A DNA stretch of 64,000 nt from CAZRKC01 sp964600665 (lineage in GTDB: Bacteria; Bacillota; SLNR01): NCBI GenBank assembly GCA_964600665.1, contig CAZRKC010000001.1, positions 1-64,000 on the forward strand. The letters run 5' to 3'. Shown piece after piece: positions 37,602-44,904 of this stretch. The first letter of the stretch is position 1; each line of letters begins with the position of its first letter. The translations under genes were made by a program, and so were the position numbers. A model generated the notes under the pieces. That model made no database searches and was not told the origin of the DNA. It was given only the letters and a program-made list of their open reading frames with translations.

Positions 37602-38833
37602 TATTTCATCATCCTCCTTGTCTTCTCAATGCTTAATCTCCGAAGGTCAGCCTCTGTTAAGATACTAGTAGTTCCCTTTTTCTGATCAATGACCATAACA
37701 CGGTCTGTGCATGACATACAAGGGTCGACAGAAGCAACAATCAAAGGCACATCTGCAATTTGTGATCCCCTCATCATCGGAGCCCATGCCATGAGATTTG
37801 AGTACGTAGGCGCGCGAACTTTCCAGGAAGTGATATTCTCATTTCCCTCTTCGAGCTTTACATAGTGAAAATCCTCACCTCTTGGCCCTTCAATACTGCT
37901 AATTCCTTCACCGTCCGCTTTCTTCAGCAAAGGGAGCATTCGTGCCACACGGGGCTCGACTACGATATCACCTTCTGGCATTGCCTCCAGACATTTTTTT
38001 ATGATCTCAATAGACTGCTTAACTTCATATAATCGAACTGCAATTTTGTCGTAAACATCCCCGGTGTATGAACCAAATATTTGCTGAGGAGTAATTGCTG
38101 TAACCGGAATATCTGCATAAGCGCTATAAGGCTGATCTTGTCTAACATCAGCAGCGATTCCCGAACCTCTCATCGTTGGGCCAAGAATACATAATTCAAT
38201 AGCATCCTGCTGCTTGAGAATACCTACATTTCTTGTTCTCCCTTGAATCATCGGGTCTTCAAGGAATGCCTCCGCATACCGTTTGAAAATTTCGACCCAT
38301 CTTTCAAGACTTTTTTCAGTTAATTGTTCAACTTCAGGTGTCATATCACGACGGACACCGCCAATAGTCATGATCCCGTAATTTACTCGATTTCCGCAGA
38401 GGGCTTCCAAAACATCCATAATGCTTTCGCGCTCATTCCAGGAATAGTGAAATAAAGTATCAAATCCCATAATGTGCCCAGCGTATCCAGCCCAAAGGAC
38501 ATGAGAATGAATCCGTTCCAACTCAGCAACAATTGTGCGAATGTATTCTGCTCGCGGTGGCACTTCTATTCCCATTGCATCTTCAATCGCTCTGACATAG
38601 TTGTATGCATGGGTTACGGAGCATATTCCACATATCCGCTCAGCTAAGTAGATGACTTGGATCGGGTTTCTTTTCGTTGCTAAGTACTCAATGCCGCGGT
38701 GAACCCAACCTGGTTTGATGGCAACGTCGACGATTTCTTCGCCTTCGATTACCAGATTAAATGAAACAGGTTCTTTCAAAGCAGGGTTATTCGGTCCAAT
38801 AGGGATGCGATAAGAATACTCCTTGTTCTCCAT
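37601..38833 (-). CDS. mbhL: Mbh [NiFe]-hydrogenase large (catalytic) subunit
   Basis: A 410-residue NuoD/hydrogenase-large-subunit homologue that reduces protons to H2. All four nickel ligands are present: C68 and C71 in ERICGICSVTHA, C372 and C375 in DPCMSCTDR. This makes it a true group 4 hydrogenase rather than a complex-I-like protein that has lost the site. After the arginine of CTDR there is a 32-residue tail, the same length that HycI removes from E. coli HycE. The start overlaps the end of mbhK by one base. Maturation needs the Hyp proteins encoded just upstream on the other strand. Confidence 0.93.
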   Translation of the reverse strand: MENKEYSYRIPIGPNNPALKEPVSFNLVIEGEEIVDVAIKPGWVHRGIEYLATKRNPIQVIYLAERICGICSVTHAYNYVRAIEDAMGIEVPPRAEYIRTIVAELERIHSHVLWAGYAGHIMGFDTLFHYSWNERESIMDVLEALCGNRVNYGIMTIGGVRRDMTPEVEQLTEKSLERWVEIFKRYAEAFLEDPMIQGRTRNVGILKQQDAIELCILGPTMRGSGIAADVRQDQPYSAYADIPVTAITPQQIFGSYTGDVYDKIAVRLYEVKQSIEIIKKCLEAMPEGDIVVEPRVARMLPLLKKADGEGISSIEGPRGEDFHYVKLEEGNENITSWKVRAPTYSNLMAWAPMMRGSQIADVPLIVASVDPCMSCTDRVMVIDQKKGTTSILTEADLRRLSIEKTRRMMK

Positions 38834-39360
38834 TACTCCTCACCTCCTGCTCGCTTTGGCATTTTTGCATCGACACCTGTCTCATCTTTCCTCCAGGGAT
38901 ATACATCTTTCGGAAAGTCTGTTGGAAGGAATATATTATCCATATCTCGGAGTCCTCTGACTTCAATGCCAATCATTTCTTGCTTCTCTTGTTCCGATAC
39001 GTATGCTCCTGGTATTTCACTCGTAATAGTAGGTACCCAGAGGTCTGTTTTAGGTACCTTAACTTCCAATTCCACATGTAGTGTTGCGAATTGAACACCT
39101 CTAAATATCGCAAAGTGATAGATTAAAACAACCGTCTCACCCGCATCATACGATGATATGACAGACAACATGGGATAATCAAAATTCTTCATGACTTTGA
39201 TCGTATCGATTAATGCTTCTCGTTCGATGGTTAACCAAACGACTTCATACTCTCTTCGAGACAGGCCTGCTTTTTTCACAACGACTTTGTGCGAAATTAG
39301 ATTTTCACCAATTCGTTGACTGACATTGTCGACAAACTCATCAGCTTTGACAATCTTCAT
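38833..39360 (-). CDS. mbhK: Mbh hydrogenase subunit K (NuoC homologue)
   Basis: A 175-residue soluble subunit of the NuoC/30-kDa type. The conserved C-terminal region reads DNIFLPTDFPKDVYPWRKDETG, and the preceding EVRGLRDMDNIFL is typical of Ech/Mbh versions. The N-terminal region contains the mixed fold seen in NuoC. It is structural and has no cofactor. It overlaps mbhL by one base and follows mbhJ by 15 bases. Confidence 0.85.
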   Translation of the reverse strand: MKIVKADEFVDNVSQRIGENLISHKVVVKKAGLSRREYEVVWLTIEREALIDTIKVMKNFDYPMLSVISSYDAGETVVLIYHFAIFRGVQFATLHVELEVKVPKTDLWVPTITSEIPGAYVSEQEKQEMIGIEVRGLRDMDNIFLPTDFPKDVYPWRKDETGVDAKMPKRAGGEE

Positions 39361-39375
39361 CTAGGTAACCCCCTT

Positions 39376-39816
39376 TCACGGTTTTGCTGCCCGCAGTTCC
39401 TCCAGTATTGCCCATGCTTTCACAACCCCATAAGAAATCGCTTCAGGTCTTGGTGGGCACCCGGGCACATATACAGCAACCGGAAGTATCGCATCAACTG
39501 GTCCAACCGTATTATAGGAGTCATAAAAGACGCCACCACTTGAACCACAACTGCCCACAACCATGACGACCTTTGGATCTGGAGTTTGCGCGTAAATTCG
39601 CTTCAATCGTTCATCCATACCTTTGACAACGGGTCCCGTAACTAGTAGAACATCTGCATGTCGAGGCGAAGCGACTTTCTTAATTCCAAACCGCTCCACA
39701 TCATAGCGCGGTGTCAAGGCTGCTAGGATTTCAATGTCACATGCATTACATGAACCGGTATTAACATGGAATACCCAAAGCGATCTTTGAAAATATTCAT
39801 TAAGTGCCTTTGCCAT
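39376..39816 (-). CDS. mbhJ: Mbh hydrogenase small subunit (NuoB homologue)
   Basis: A 146-residue subunit that binds the proximal [4Fe-4S] cluster through C23, C26 (GSCNACDIE), C90 (GSCGSSGG) and C120 (PGCPPRPE). It sits at the interface with MbhL and takes electrons from MbhN. All four cysteines are intact. The stretch HVNTGSCNACDIEILA is characteristic of the Ech/Mbh-like small subunit. Confidence 0.92.
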   Translation of the reverse strand: MAKALNEYFQRSLWVFHVNTGSCNACDIEILAALTPRYDVERFGIKKVASPRHADVLLVTGPVVKGMDERLKRIYAQTPDPKVVMVVGSCGSSGGVFYDSYNTVGPVDAILPVAVYVPGCPPRPEAISYGVVKAWAILEELRAAKP

Positions 39817-39828
39817 TGCTTCACCTCC

Positions 39829-40152
39829 CTAGAACAGTACGATTACCAATGCTACCGCAAGAACCGCCACATACCAGAAAACATAATCGTGGAGTATTCC
39901 TGTATGCATATCGTCTAAAATTTTAAAATAGCCTTTTAATGCTTCCATTAAGCCCCAGTACATATTCGATACTTTAATATTATTCCTCAGTTCTTCTGGG
40001 TTTCCTGAAAGAAATGGCATCCCTGCATCACCGGTATTCTTCTTGCCAGTGGGAGAACCGGAAACCAAAAACAAACTGATAATAACTGCTGACAACATTG
40101 CAAGTGACCAAAATATGGGATTCCACACGCCTGTGCCAGTGTAAAACGGCAT
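39829..40152 (-). CDS. mbhI: Mbh subunit I (antiporter-hydrogenase linker)
   Basis: A 107-residue protein with one N-terminal helix (IFWSLAMLSAVIISLFLVSG), a hydrophilic stretch of about 45 residues, and a C-terminal helix (VFWYVAVLAVALVIVLF). Its position between mbhH and mbhJ and the two-helix plan match archaeal MbhI, which links the antiporter and hydrogenase modules. I start at the ATG at 40152, preceded by GGGGGAGGGATGTAAT; the frame is open to 40200 inside mbhH. Assignment rests on context more than on motifs. Confidence 0.75.
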   Translation of the reverse strand: MPFYTGTGVWNPIFWSLAMLSAVIISLFLVSGSPTGKKNTGDAGMPFLSGNPEELRNNIKVSNMYWGLMEALKGYFKILDDMHTGILHDYVFWYVAVLAVALVIVLF

Positions 40153-40153
40153 A

Positions 40154-41722
40154 TTACATCCCTCCCCCGATGATAATCCCAATGTACCCAGCTCGGTCAA
40201 CGAGAGCCTGGACAGCAGGACCGACTAAGTTGTCTACGATGATACTGGGGAATAATCCAAATATAACAATCATAACTGCTAGTATTCCCATTCCAATCAG
40301 CATACTTGCTGGAACTTCCTTAGCATTTGCGAATGCTTCGAGCTTCGGTCCAAGAAAAGCACCTTGAAAGACCTTTACAAATGATGCCAAGGTCATGATA
40401 CTGACGACCATCGCAATGATTGCCAGCAATGGATTGAATGCAAACACAGATTGGTAAATCATCAATTTTGATGCAAATCCATTAAATGGTGGAATCCCGG
40501 CGATTGCAGCAGATCCTATTAAGAAGAAGATAGTTGTGTATTTCATACTATGGGCTAAACCACCCATGTCATCTAAGGCACTCTTTCCTGTAGCATAGAA
40601 AACTGCGCCGGCAGTCAAGAATAAAAGGCTTTTGTATAGTGCATGGTTAATTATGTGAAAGATACCACCTTGCATAGCATTGAATCCAAAAGCTGCAAAC
40701 GCTTCAGGCATGCGCAATACAGCCAATCCGACTCCCACTCCCATGAGCATATACCCTGTCTGGGAGACAGCATGATATGCCATCAATCGTTTGATGTCGT
40801 GCTGTTTTAACGCCATGGTGACACCGATAAACATTGACAATACACCCAGAATGATAATCAGCCACCCTATCGTCTCCACATTCATTGACAAACCAAATAC
40901 CGTAAACAAAACTCGGAACAATCCATATAGGCTCGCCTGGCTGACGCAGACCATAAATGCAGTCACAGGAGCTGGGGCTTGCTGGTACGCATCCGGTGTA
41001 GCCATATGCATCGGGACGGATCCTGCTTTCATTGCAAGAGAAATGGCCATCAATCCCAATGCAATCTTGTCAACCAGGGCAATATCCATCCGGCCTGCAA
41101 TAGCTCCCATATCGAGCACATTATACTTTGAGTAAAGGAACGCTACCCCGATGAGATACATAAGAGCACCGATCGAACCCATTACAGTGTATTTGAATGA
41201 TGCTTCAAAACCTTCTGCTTTGTTTCGCCAGAAAGCTACAAGCACAGCGATGGATATACCAGCGATTTCAACAAACACAAAGAAGTTAAAAGCGTCACCC
41301 GTCATCACCATTCCCAACATTGCTGTCAGCAACAGCATAAGTAATGTATCATATTCATCCACAGCTGACGACTTTTGCATAAATGCAACTGAGTACACTG
41401 CTACTGCAAGTGCAACCAAAGTTCCCGAGAAAGCCATAAAGGCACTCATTGCATCAAGGTGCATGATGATTCGGATGGGTATGACCATCCCTGAAACCAG
41501 TGGAACTGAAATGCTTTCCCCACCAAGGACATATATTTGTGTTCCTATCGTCAGTACCTTATGCAAATTATAAGTCACTACCAGAAAGGTTGCTGAAAAT
41601 ACAGTTACGAGCCAGAATTTTGGTAGACGGGGACTCAGGGAATTGACCAGTGGAGTGATAAAAGCTCCAAACAAAGGCAATGCAATAGCTAAAATAACTG
41701 AGTGTTTTAACAGATCGCTCAT
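40154..41722 (-). CDS. mbhH: Mbh antiporter subunit (MrpD/NuoL-type)
   Basis: A 522-residue ion-translocating subunit of the Mrp/NuoLMN family with about fourteen helices. The conserved glutamate lies in FFVFVEIAGISI and the lysine and histidine in MATPDAYQQAPAPVTAFM, AYHAVSQTGYMLMG and IFHIINHALYKSLLFLTAGAV. It is the main candidate for Na+ or H+ pumping driven by H2 formation. It overlaps mbhG by four bases. Confidence 0.92.
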   Translation of the reverse strand: MSDLLKHSVILAIALPLFGAFITPLVNSLSPRLPKFWLVTVFSATFLVVTYNLHKVLTIGTQIYVLGGESISVPLVSGMVIPIRIIMHLDAMSAFMAFSGTLVALAVAVYSVAFMQKSSAVDEYDTLLMLLLTAMLGMVMTGDAFNFFVFVEIAGISIAVLVAFWRNKAEGFEASFKYTVMGSIGALMYLIGVAFLYSKYNVLDMGAIAGRMDIALVDKIALGLMAISLAMKAGSVPMHMATPDAYQQAPAPVTAFMVCVSQASLYGLFRVLFTVFGLSMNVETIGWLIIILGVLSMFIGVTMALKQHDIKRLMAYHAVSQTGYMLMGVGVGLAVLRMPEAFAAFGFNAMQGGIFHIINHALYKSLLFLTAGAVFYATGKSALDDMGGLAHSMKYTTIFFLIGSAAIAGIPPFNGFASKLMIYQSVFAFNPLLAIIAMVVSIMTLASFVKVFQGAFLGPKLEAFANAKEVPASMLIGMGILAVMIVIFGLFPSIIVDNLVGPAVQALVDRAGYIGIIIGGGM

Positions 41723-42069
41723 CCACGTAACCTCCTTACCTCAGCGATATCCAGTGTCCCGTAATGCCTATGAATTCCCACAATGATCGCCAGAAGCAAA
41801 GCGGTAGTTGCAAAACCGATAACAATTGCAGTCAGGGTCAAAGCTTGCGGAACCGGCAATACCATTTGCCCAGTTCCTGCCATTGTATAAATCGGAGCCT
41901 GGCCGCCCGTCCGGTATCCTAATGAGATCAAAAAAAGGTTAACACCAAGTTCCAGAATACTAAGACCAATGGCAATTTTAATCAGATTTCTTTGAAAGAG
42001 AATGATATGAAGGCCAAAAATGAACATAGTGCCAGCAGCAATGTAAGGCATGTTATTCATTCTGATCAC
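41719..42069 (-). CDS. mbhG: Mbh subunit G (MnhC/NuoK-type)
   Basis: A 116-residue three-helix protein of the NuoK/MrpC family. It has GLSILELGVNLFLISLGY, which includes the family glutamate in the second helix, and ALTLTAIVIGFATTALLLAII in the third. It forms part of the ion channel beside MbhH. It overlaps mbhF by 17 bases. Confidence 0.88.
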   Translation of the reverse strand: MIRMNNMPYIAAGTMFIFGLHIILFQRNLIKIAIGLSILELGVNLFLISLGYRTGGQAPIYTMAGTGQMVLPVPQALTLTAIVIGFATTALLLAIIVGIHRHYGTLDIAEVRRLRG

Positions 42070-42592
42070 CTCCGTAAGACATCAAACCACTGTCGTCTAC
42101 GGTAAAGTCTTCTTCCCTTGCTCTATACATCACCTTGATGATCAGGTATATAGCACACATAACTTCGATGCCGGTTACGATGTTCTTAATCGGTAGTAGC
42201 CCTCCTGTATTCATAAAACCATCATTCACACCTGCGGCAATTTTCATACCAAAAACTCCATTGGGTCCGGCAATAGCGTTATAGACGACTTGTGAAATGG
42301 AACCGTCCACTTTTGCTGCCTGAGGGAGAAATAAGAGAAGACCGATGGAAATAATCATGAAAGATTCCAAAACCACGAAAATGTGGTTCAGATTCTGAGG
42401 GAGAAGTTTCTCAACGTCTTTTCTACCAAATGCCACGATAATCAATGATGCAGCGGTTGCCAGTATCGCTCCCCCTTGAAATCCGCCACCTGGAGTAAGG
42501 TGGCCATGAAAGATGATATAAAATCCAAAAACAACAGCCATCAGAAAGGTGATCTGAGAAACCATTAATACAACCTTGCTCATTGATTTCAT
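42053..42592 (-). CDS. mbhF: Mbh subunit F (MnhB-type)
   Basis: A 179-residue membrane protein of the MrpB/MnhB family, with GHLTPGGGFQGGAILATA near residue 30, the hallmark of this subunit, and four predicted helices. The C-terminal 25 residues are acidic and soluble. It overlaps mbhE by four bases and mbhG by 17, showing tight translational coupling throughout this operon. Confidence 0.88.
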   Translation of the reverse strand: MKSMSKVVLMVSQITFLMAVVFGFYIIFHGHLTPGGGFQGGAILATAASLIIVAFGRKDVEKLLPQNLNHIFVVLESFMIISIGLLLFLPQAAKVDGSISQVVYNAIAGPNGVFGMKIAAGVNDGFMNTGGLLPIKNIVTGIEVMCAIYLIIKVMYRAREEDFTVDDSGLMSYGGDQNE

Positions 42593-42855
42593 CTTCCCAC
42601 CCCCCGAAACAAGGTGAGTATCCCAACTGCCGTGCCGAACATGACTGTGGCTTCGCCTAGAGTATCAAACCCTCGATAATCAAAAACGATTGTCGTGACA
42701 ATGTTATTTGCACCCGTCTCAATCTGTGCATTCTCAATGTAATAATCATCCATGTCGCTATATCCAAGTTCGCCATATGGATGGATCATCATGATTCCCG
42801 CCATTATCATTCCGGCAAGGAAGACTAACATGACAAACTTTACACTTTTATTCAA
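42589..42855 (-). CDS. mbhE: Mbh subunit E (MrpA C-terminal/MbhE-like)
   Basis: An 88-residue protein with an N-terminal helix (FVMLVFLAGMIMAGIMMI), a periplasmic loop, and a second helix around DTLGEATVMFGTAVGILTLF. This last segment matches the end of MrpA-type subunits and MbhE. It overlaps mbhD and mbhF by a few bases on each side. Confidence 0.8.
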   Translation of the reverse strand: MNKSVKFVMLVFLAGMIMAGIMMIHPYGELGYSDMDDYYIENAQIETGANNIVTTIVFDYRGFDTLGEATVMFGTAVGILTLFRGVGR

Positions 42856-43102
42856 CTTTGTCAGCCCCCTTCCGATAAATCGCTTTCATTGCAAGCAAGT
42901 AAATCGCAGTGCTCAACGCAGCTCCAATGGCTGCTTCCGTAATCGCCACATCAGGAGCACGCATGAGGTAGAACTGTAATGAAACCAAAAGACTCAAGAT
43001 TGCTAGCGCAACGACAGCAGCAAGGATATCCTCAAATCTTACGACTAAGAATGCAACACCGATCATGAGTAAAGGCACAACGATATGCAACAGTTCATAC
43101 AT
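42848..43102 (-). CDS. mbhD: Mbh subunit D (DUF4040)
   Basis: An 84-residue protein with three short helices and the sequence RAPDVAITEAAIGAALST, the DUF4040 signature shared by MbhD and the C-terminal part of MrpA. The glutamate in this motif may be part of the ion path. I use the ATG at 43102 giving MYELLHIVVPLL; the frame is open to 43192 inside mbhC, without a ribosome site. AAAGGGGGAAGGCAA lies before the ATG. Confidence 0.85.
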   Translation of the reverse strand: MYELLHIVVPLLMIGVAFLVVRFEDILAAVVALAILSLLVSLQFYLMRAPDVAITEAAIGAALSTAIYLLAMKAIYRKGADKVE

Positions 43103-43469
43103 TTGCCTTCCCCCTTTCGTCTTCTGCCAATTTATCAACAACCGCAAATTTTGGCATGATTCCAGAGCGGTGTGCTGCTCGAGCAATAGCATGAGCCCCC
43201 GTCGGATTTGTCAACAGCAATGCACCCAGCGCGATTAATGCATGCACTCCCAATACAATATATCTGGTCCCAATGCCTGCAGAGTGGGCATAGATGCTGT
43301 AGAAAATCACTGCAAAAGTCATGAACACTGTGCCAAATGTTGTGCACTTCGTTGCACCGTGTAAACGGGTATAGACATCAGGAAAACGGAATAGTGCGAT
43401 AGATCCTAGAAGATTGAAGGCAAGCCCGATAGCTAGACAAATGTATATCATAATGCGTATAAATTCCAT
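43095..43469 (-). CDS. mbhC: Mbh subunit C (MnhG-type)
   Basis: A 124-residue membrane protein of the MrpG/MnhG family. It has three helices and GSIALFRFPDVYTRLHGATKCTTFGT near residue 26, which is typical. The C-terminal tail of about 30 residues is soluble and charged. It overlaps mbhD by eight bases and follows mbhB by five. Confidence 0.88.
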   Translation of the reverse strand: MEFIRIMIYICLAIGLAFNLLGSIALFRFPDVYTRLHGATKCTTFGTVFMTFAVIFYSIYAHSAGIGTRYIVLGVHALIALGALLLTNPTGAHAIARAAHRSGIMPKFAVVDKLAEDERGKANV

Positions 43470-43474
43470 GGATT

Positions 43475-43732
43475 CTACAAACCTCCCTCCAGATATTTTG
43501 CGATATAGAGGGTCGTTACGTATGACAAAAGTGCGTAAACAATCGCGATATCCACAAAGATAACTTGCTCGAATGCAACGGATAGGATGACCATGACAGC
43601 TATGATCAGCGTATTAACTGTATCCAAACCGACCACACGATCAGGTAGAGTCGGTCCGATCAAGCATCGAATCCCGGACACCACGGTGAGCACCGTTAAT
43701 GCAATCCCAACTGATAAAAATAATTCCCGCAT
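43475..43732 (-). CDS. mbhB: Mbh subunit B (MnhF-type)
   Basis: An 85-residue three-helix protein of the MrpF/MnhF family with GPTLPDRVVGLDTVNTL in the middle, the conserved family block. It overlaps the end of mbhA by one base (TAATG arrangement). Confidence 0.88.
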   Translation of the reverse strand: MRELFLSVGIALTVLTVVSGIRCLIGPTLPDRVVGLDTVNTLIIAVMVILSVAFEQVIFVDIAIVYALLSYVTTLYIAKYLEGGL

Positions 43733-44247
43733 TATTCAGCGATCCTCCTTACCCAGTCTCCGAAACTTCCATAGACTTCTTTCGGATCTGGATTGGCGTT
43801 TTTGACATCGATCCAGTGGATATACATATCATTATTTTCTTCATTAACATCCACTGTAAGTGTTCCGGGAGTCAAGGTAATCGAGTTGGCTAACATCATG
43901 ACAGCAAAATCAGATTTATAGCCAGGATTGACTTTGACTATCCCGGGATTAATCTTTCCTGTGATGACCCGGGTGGCAACATCAATGTTTGCTTTCACAA
44001 GGCCAACCATGAATGGACCAAGAAAGTAAACAGTCCATGCCAGCCAGCGAACAGGATTTGCCATTCTCATGACCGCAGGGCCATCATGATAAAAGAAAAT
44101 CTTGCGAGACAGACCACCTGTCAGCACAGCGACAATTAGGCCGATCACAATCTCCTGAGAACTCCATAATCCCAGTATCGTGCCCGTCCCGATTGTAAAA
44201 ATGAGATAGGTTATAAATGCCACCAAAGACGCTACGAGAAAATTCAC
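43732..44247 (-). CDS. mbhA: Mbh subunit A (MnhE-type)
   Basis: A 171-residue MrpE/MnhE-family protein, first gene of the operon, with three N-terminal helices and the soluble C-terminal part containing LANSITLTPGTLTVDVNEE, the family signature. The ORF is open to a GTG at 44256 that touches the ribosome site AAAGGAGGGG; I prefer the in-frame GTG at 44247, which is seven to eight bases beyond it. With mbhB to mbhN it completes an unbroken 14-gene operon. Confidence 0.87.
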   Translation of the reverse strand: MNFLVASLVAFITYLIFTIGTGTILGLWSSQEIVIGLIVAVLTGGLSRKIFFYHDGPAVMRMANPVRWLAWTVYFLGPFMVGLVKANIDVATRVITGKINPGIVKVNPGYKSDFAVMMLANSITLTPGTLTVDVNEENNDMYIHWIDVKNANPDPKEVYGSFGDWVRRIAE

Positions 44248-44546
44248 GTGCAACACCCCTCCTTTGTTTCAGAATAGTAGACTTGTCTCTCTGTAATAAT
44301 CAACATCTGTCTGAAAAAGTAGACAGACATTCGATTCAAGATTGAGCTGTCTTTGTACTTGCTTGTCATAATTCAACAACTGCGGTATACTATAGTCGCA
44401 TGAAAGCCGACATTTTATTAGATATTCATTTCATGATCCAATAATCCTTCTAAATTATCGCAGATTTTCATGTATTCTGCAATATAAATTCGGAAATCGA
44501 CTTTCTTTATATTATTTTGTAATATTTTGTCGAATAGGTGGAAACT
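44248..44546. promoter_or_regulatory. Divergent control region between mbh and hyp operons
   Basis: Facing hypA, TTGTCA (44363-44368) and TATACT (44386-44391) are spaced by 17 bases, giving a clear promoter. Facing mbhA, TTGATT and TACTAT with an 18-base spacer lie near 44278-44307 and are weaker. Between them CTGTCT and AGACAG form an inverted repeat around eight bases (44308-44327), just upstream of the mbh promoter, suitable for a regulator site. Confidence 0.6.
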
Positions 44547-44888
44547 ATGCATGAACTATCTTTGATGGAAAGTATCATTACAGCTGTCCACAGTGTGGCT
44601 GAACAAAACAATATGACCCAAGTCAAACTCATCAGCATAAAGATCGGTGAGCTGACCAGTGCGTATCCAGCTGCCTTGCGCGCAGCATTTGAAGCCCTTT
44701 CTGACGATCCTCTCATTAGTAGTGCAACACTGGAAATATCCACGATACCCATTAATGCCCACTGCAGAGATTGTCATTGCGATTTTCGTCCGGAACATTA
44801 CCAATTTATTTGCCCTGTCTGCCACTCTTTTGCGGTTGACATGGAAAGCGGACAAGAGATGTACATCGATTTTATTGAAGGAGCTTAA
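44547..44888 (+). CDS. hypA: Hydrogenase nickel-insertion protein HypA
   Basis: HypA delivers nickel to the hydrogenase large subunit. The 113-residue protein starts MHELSLMESII with the nickel-binding His2. Zinc cysteines are in HCRDCHCDF and FICPVCHSF. The ATG at 44547, following AGGTGGAAACT, is required for the conserved N-terminus; an earlier ATG at 44538 would bury it. It is first in the hyp operon and is followed by hypF after 16 bases. Confidence 0.93.
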   Translation: MHELSLMESIITAVHSVAEQNNMTQVKLISIKIGELTSAYPAALRAAFEALSDDPLISSATLEISTIPINAHCRDCHCDFRPEHYQFICPVCHSFAVDMESGQEMYIDFIEGA

Positions 44889-44904
44889 GTTTAGGAGAAC
44901 ACAT

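Noticed and set aside
44659..44904. N-terminal extension of hypF inside hypA
   Set aside because: The acylphosphatase domain begins after the ATG at 44905, which has its own ribosome site; the extension is hypA read in another frame.
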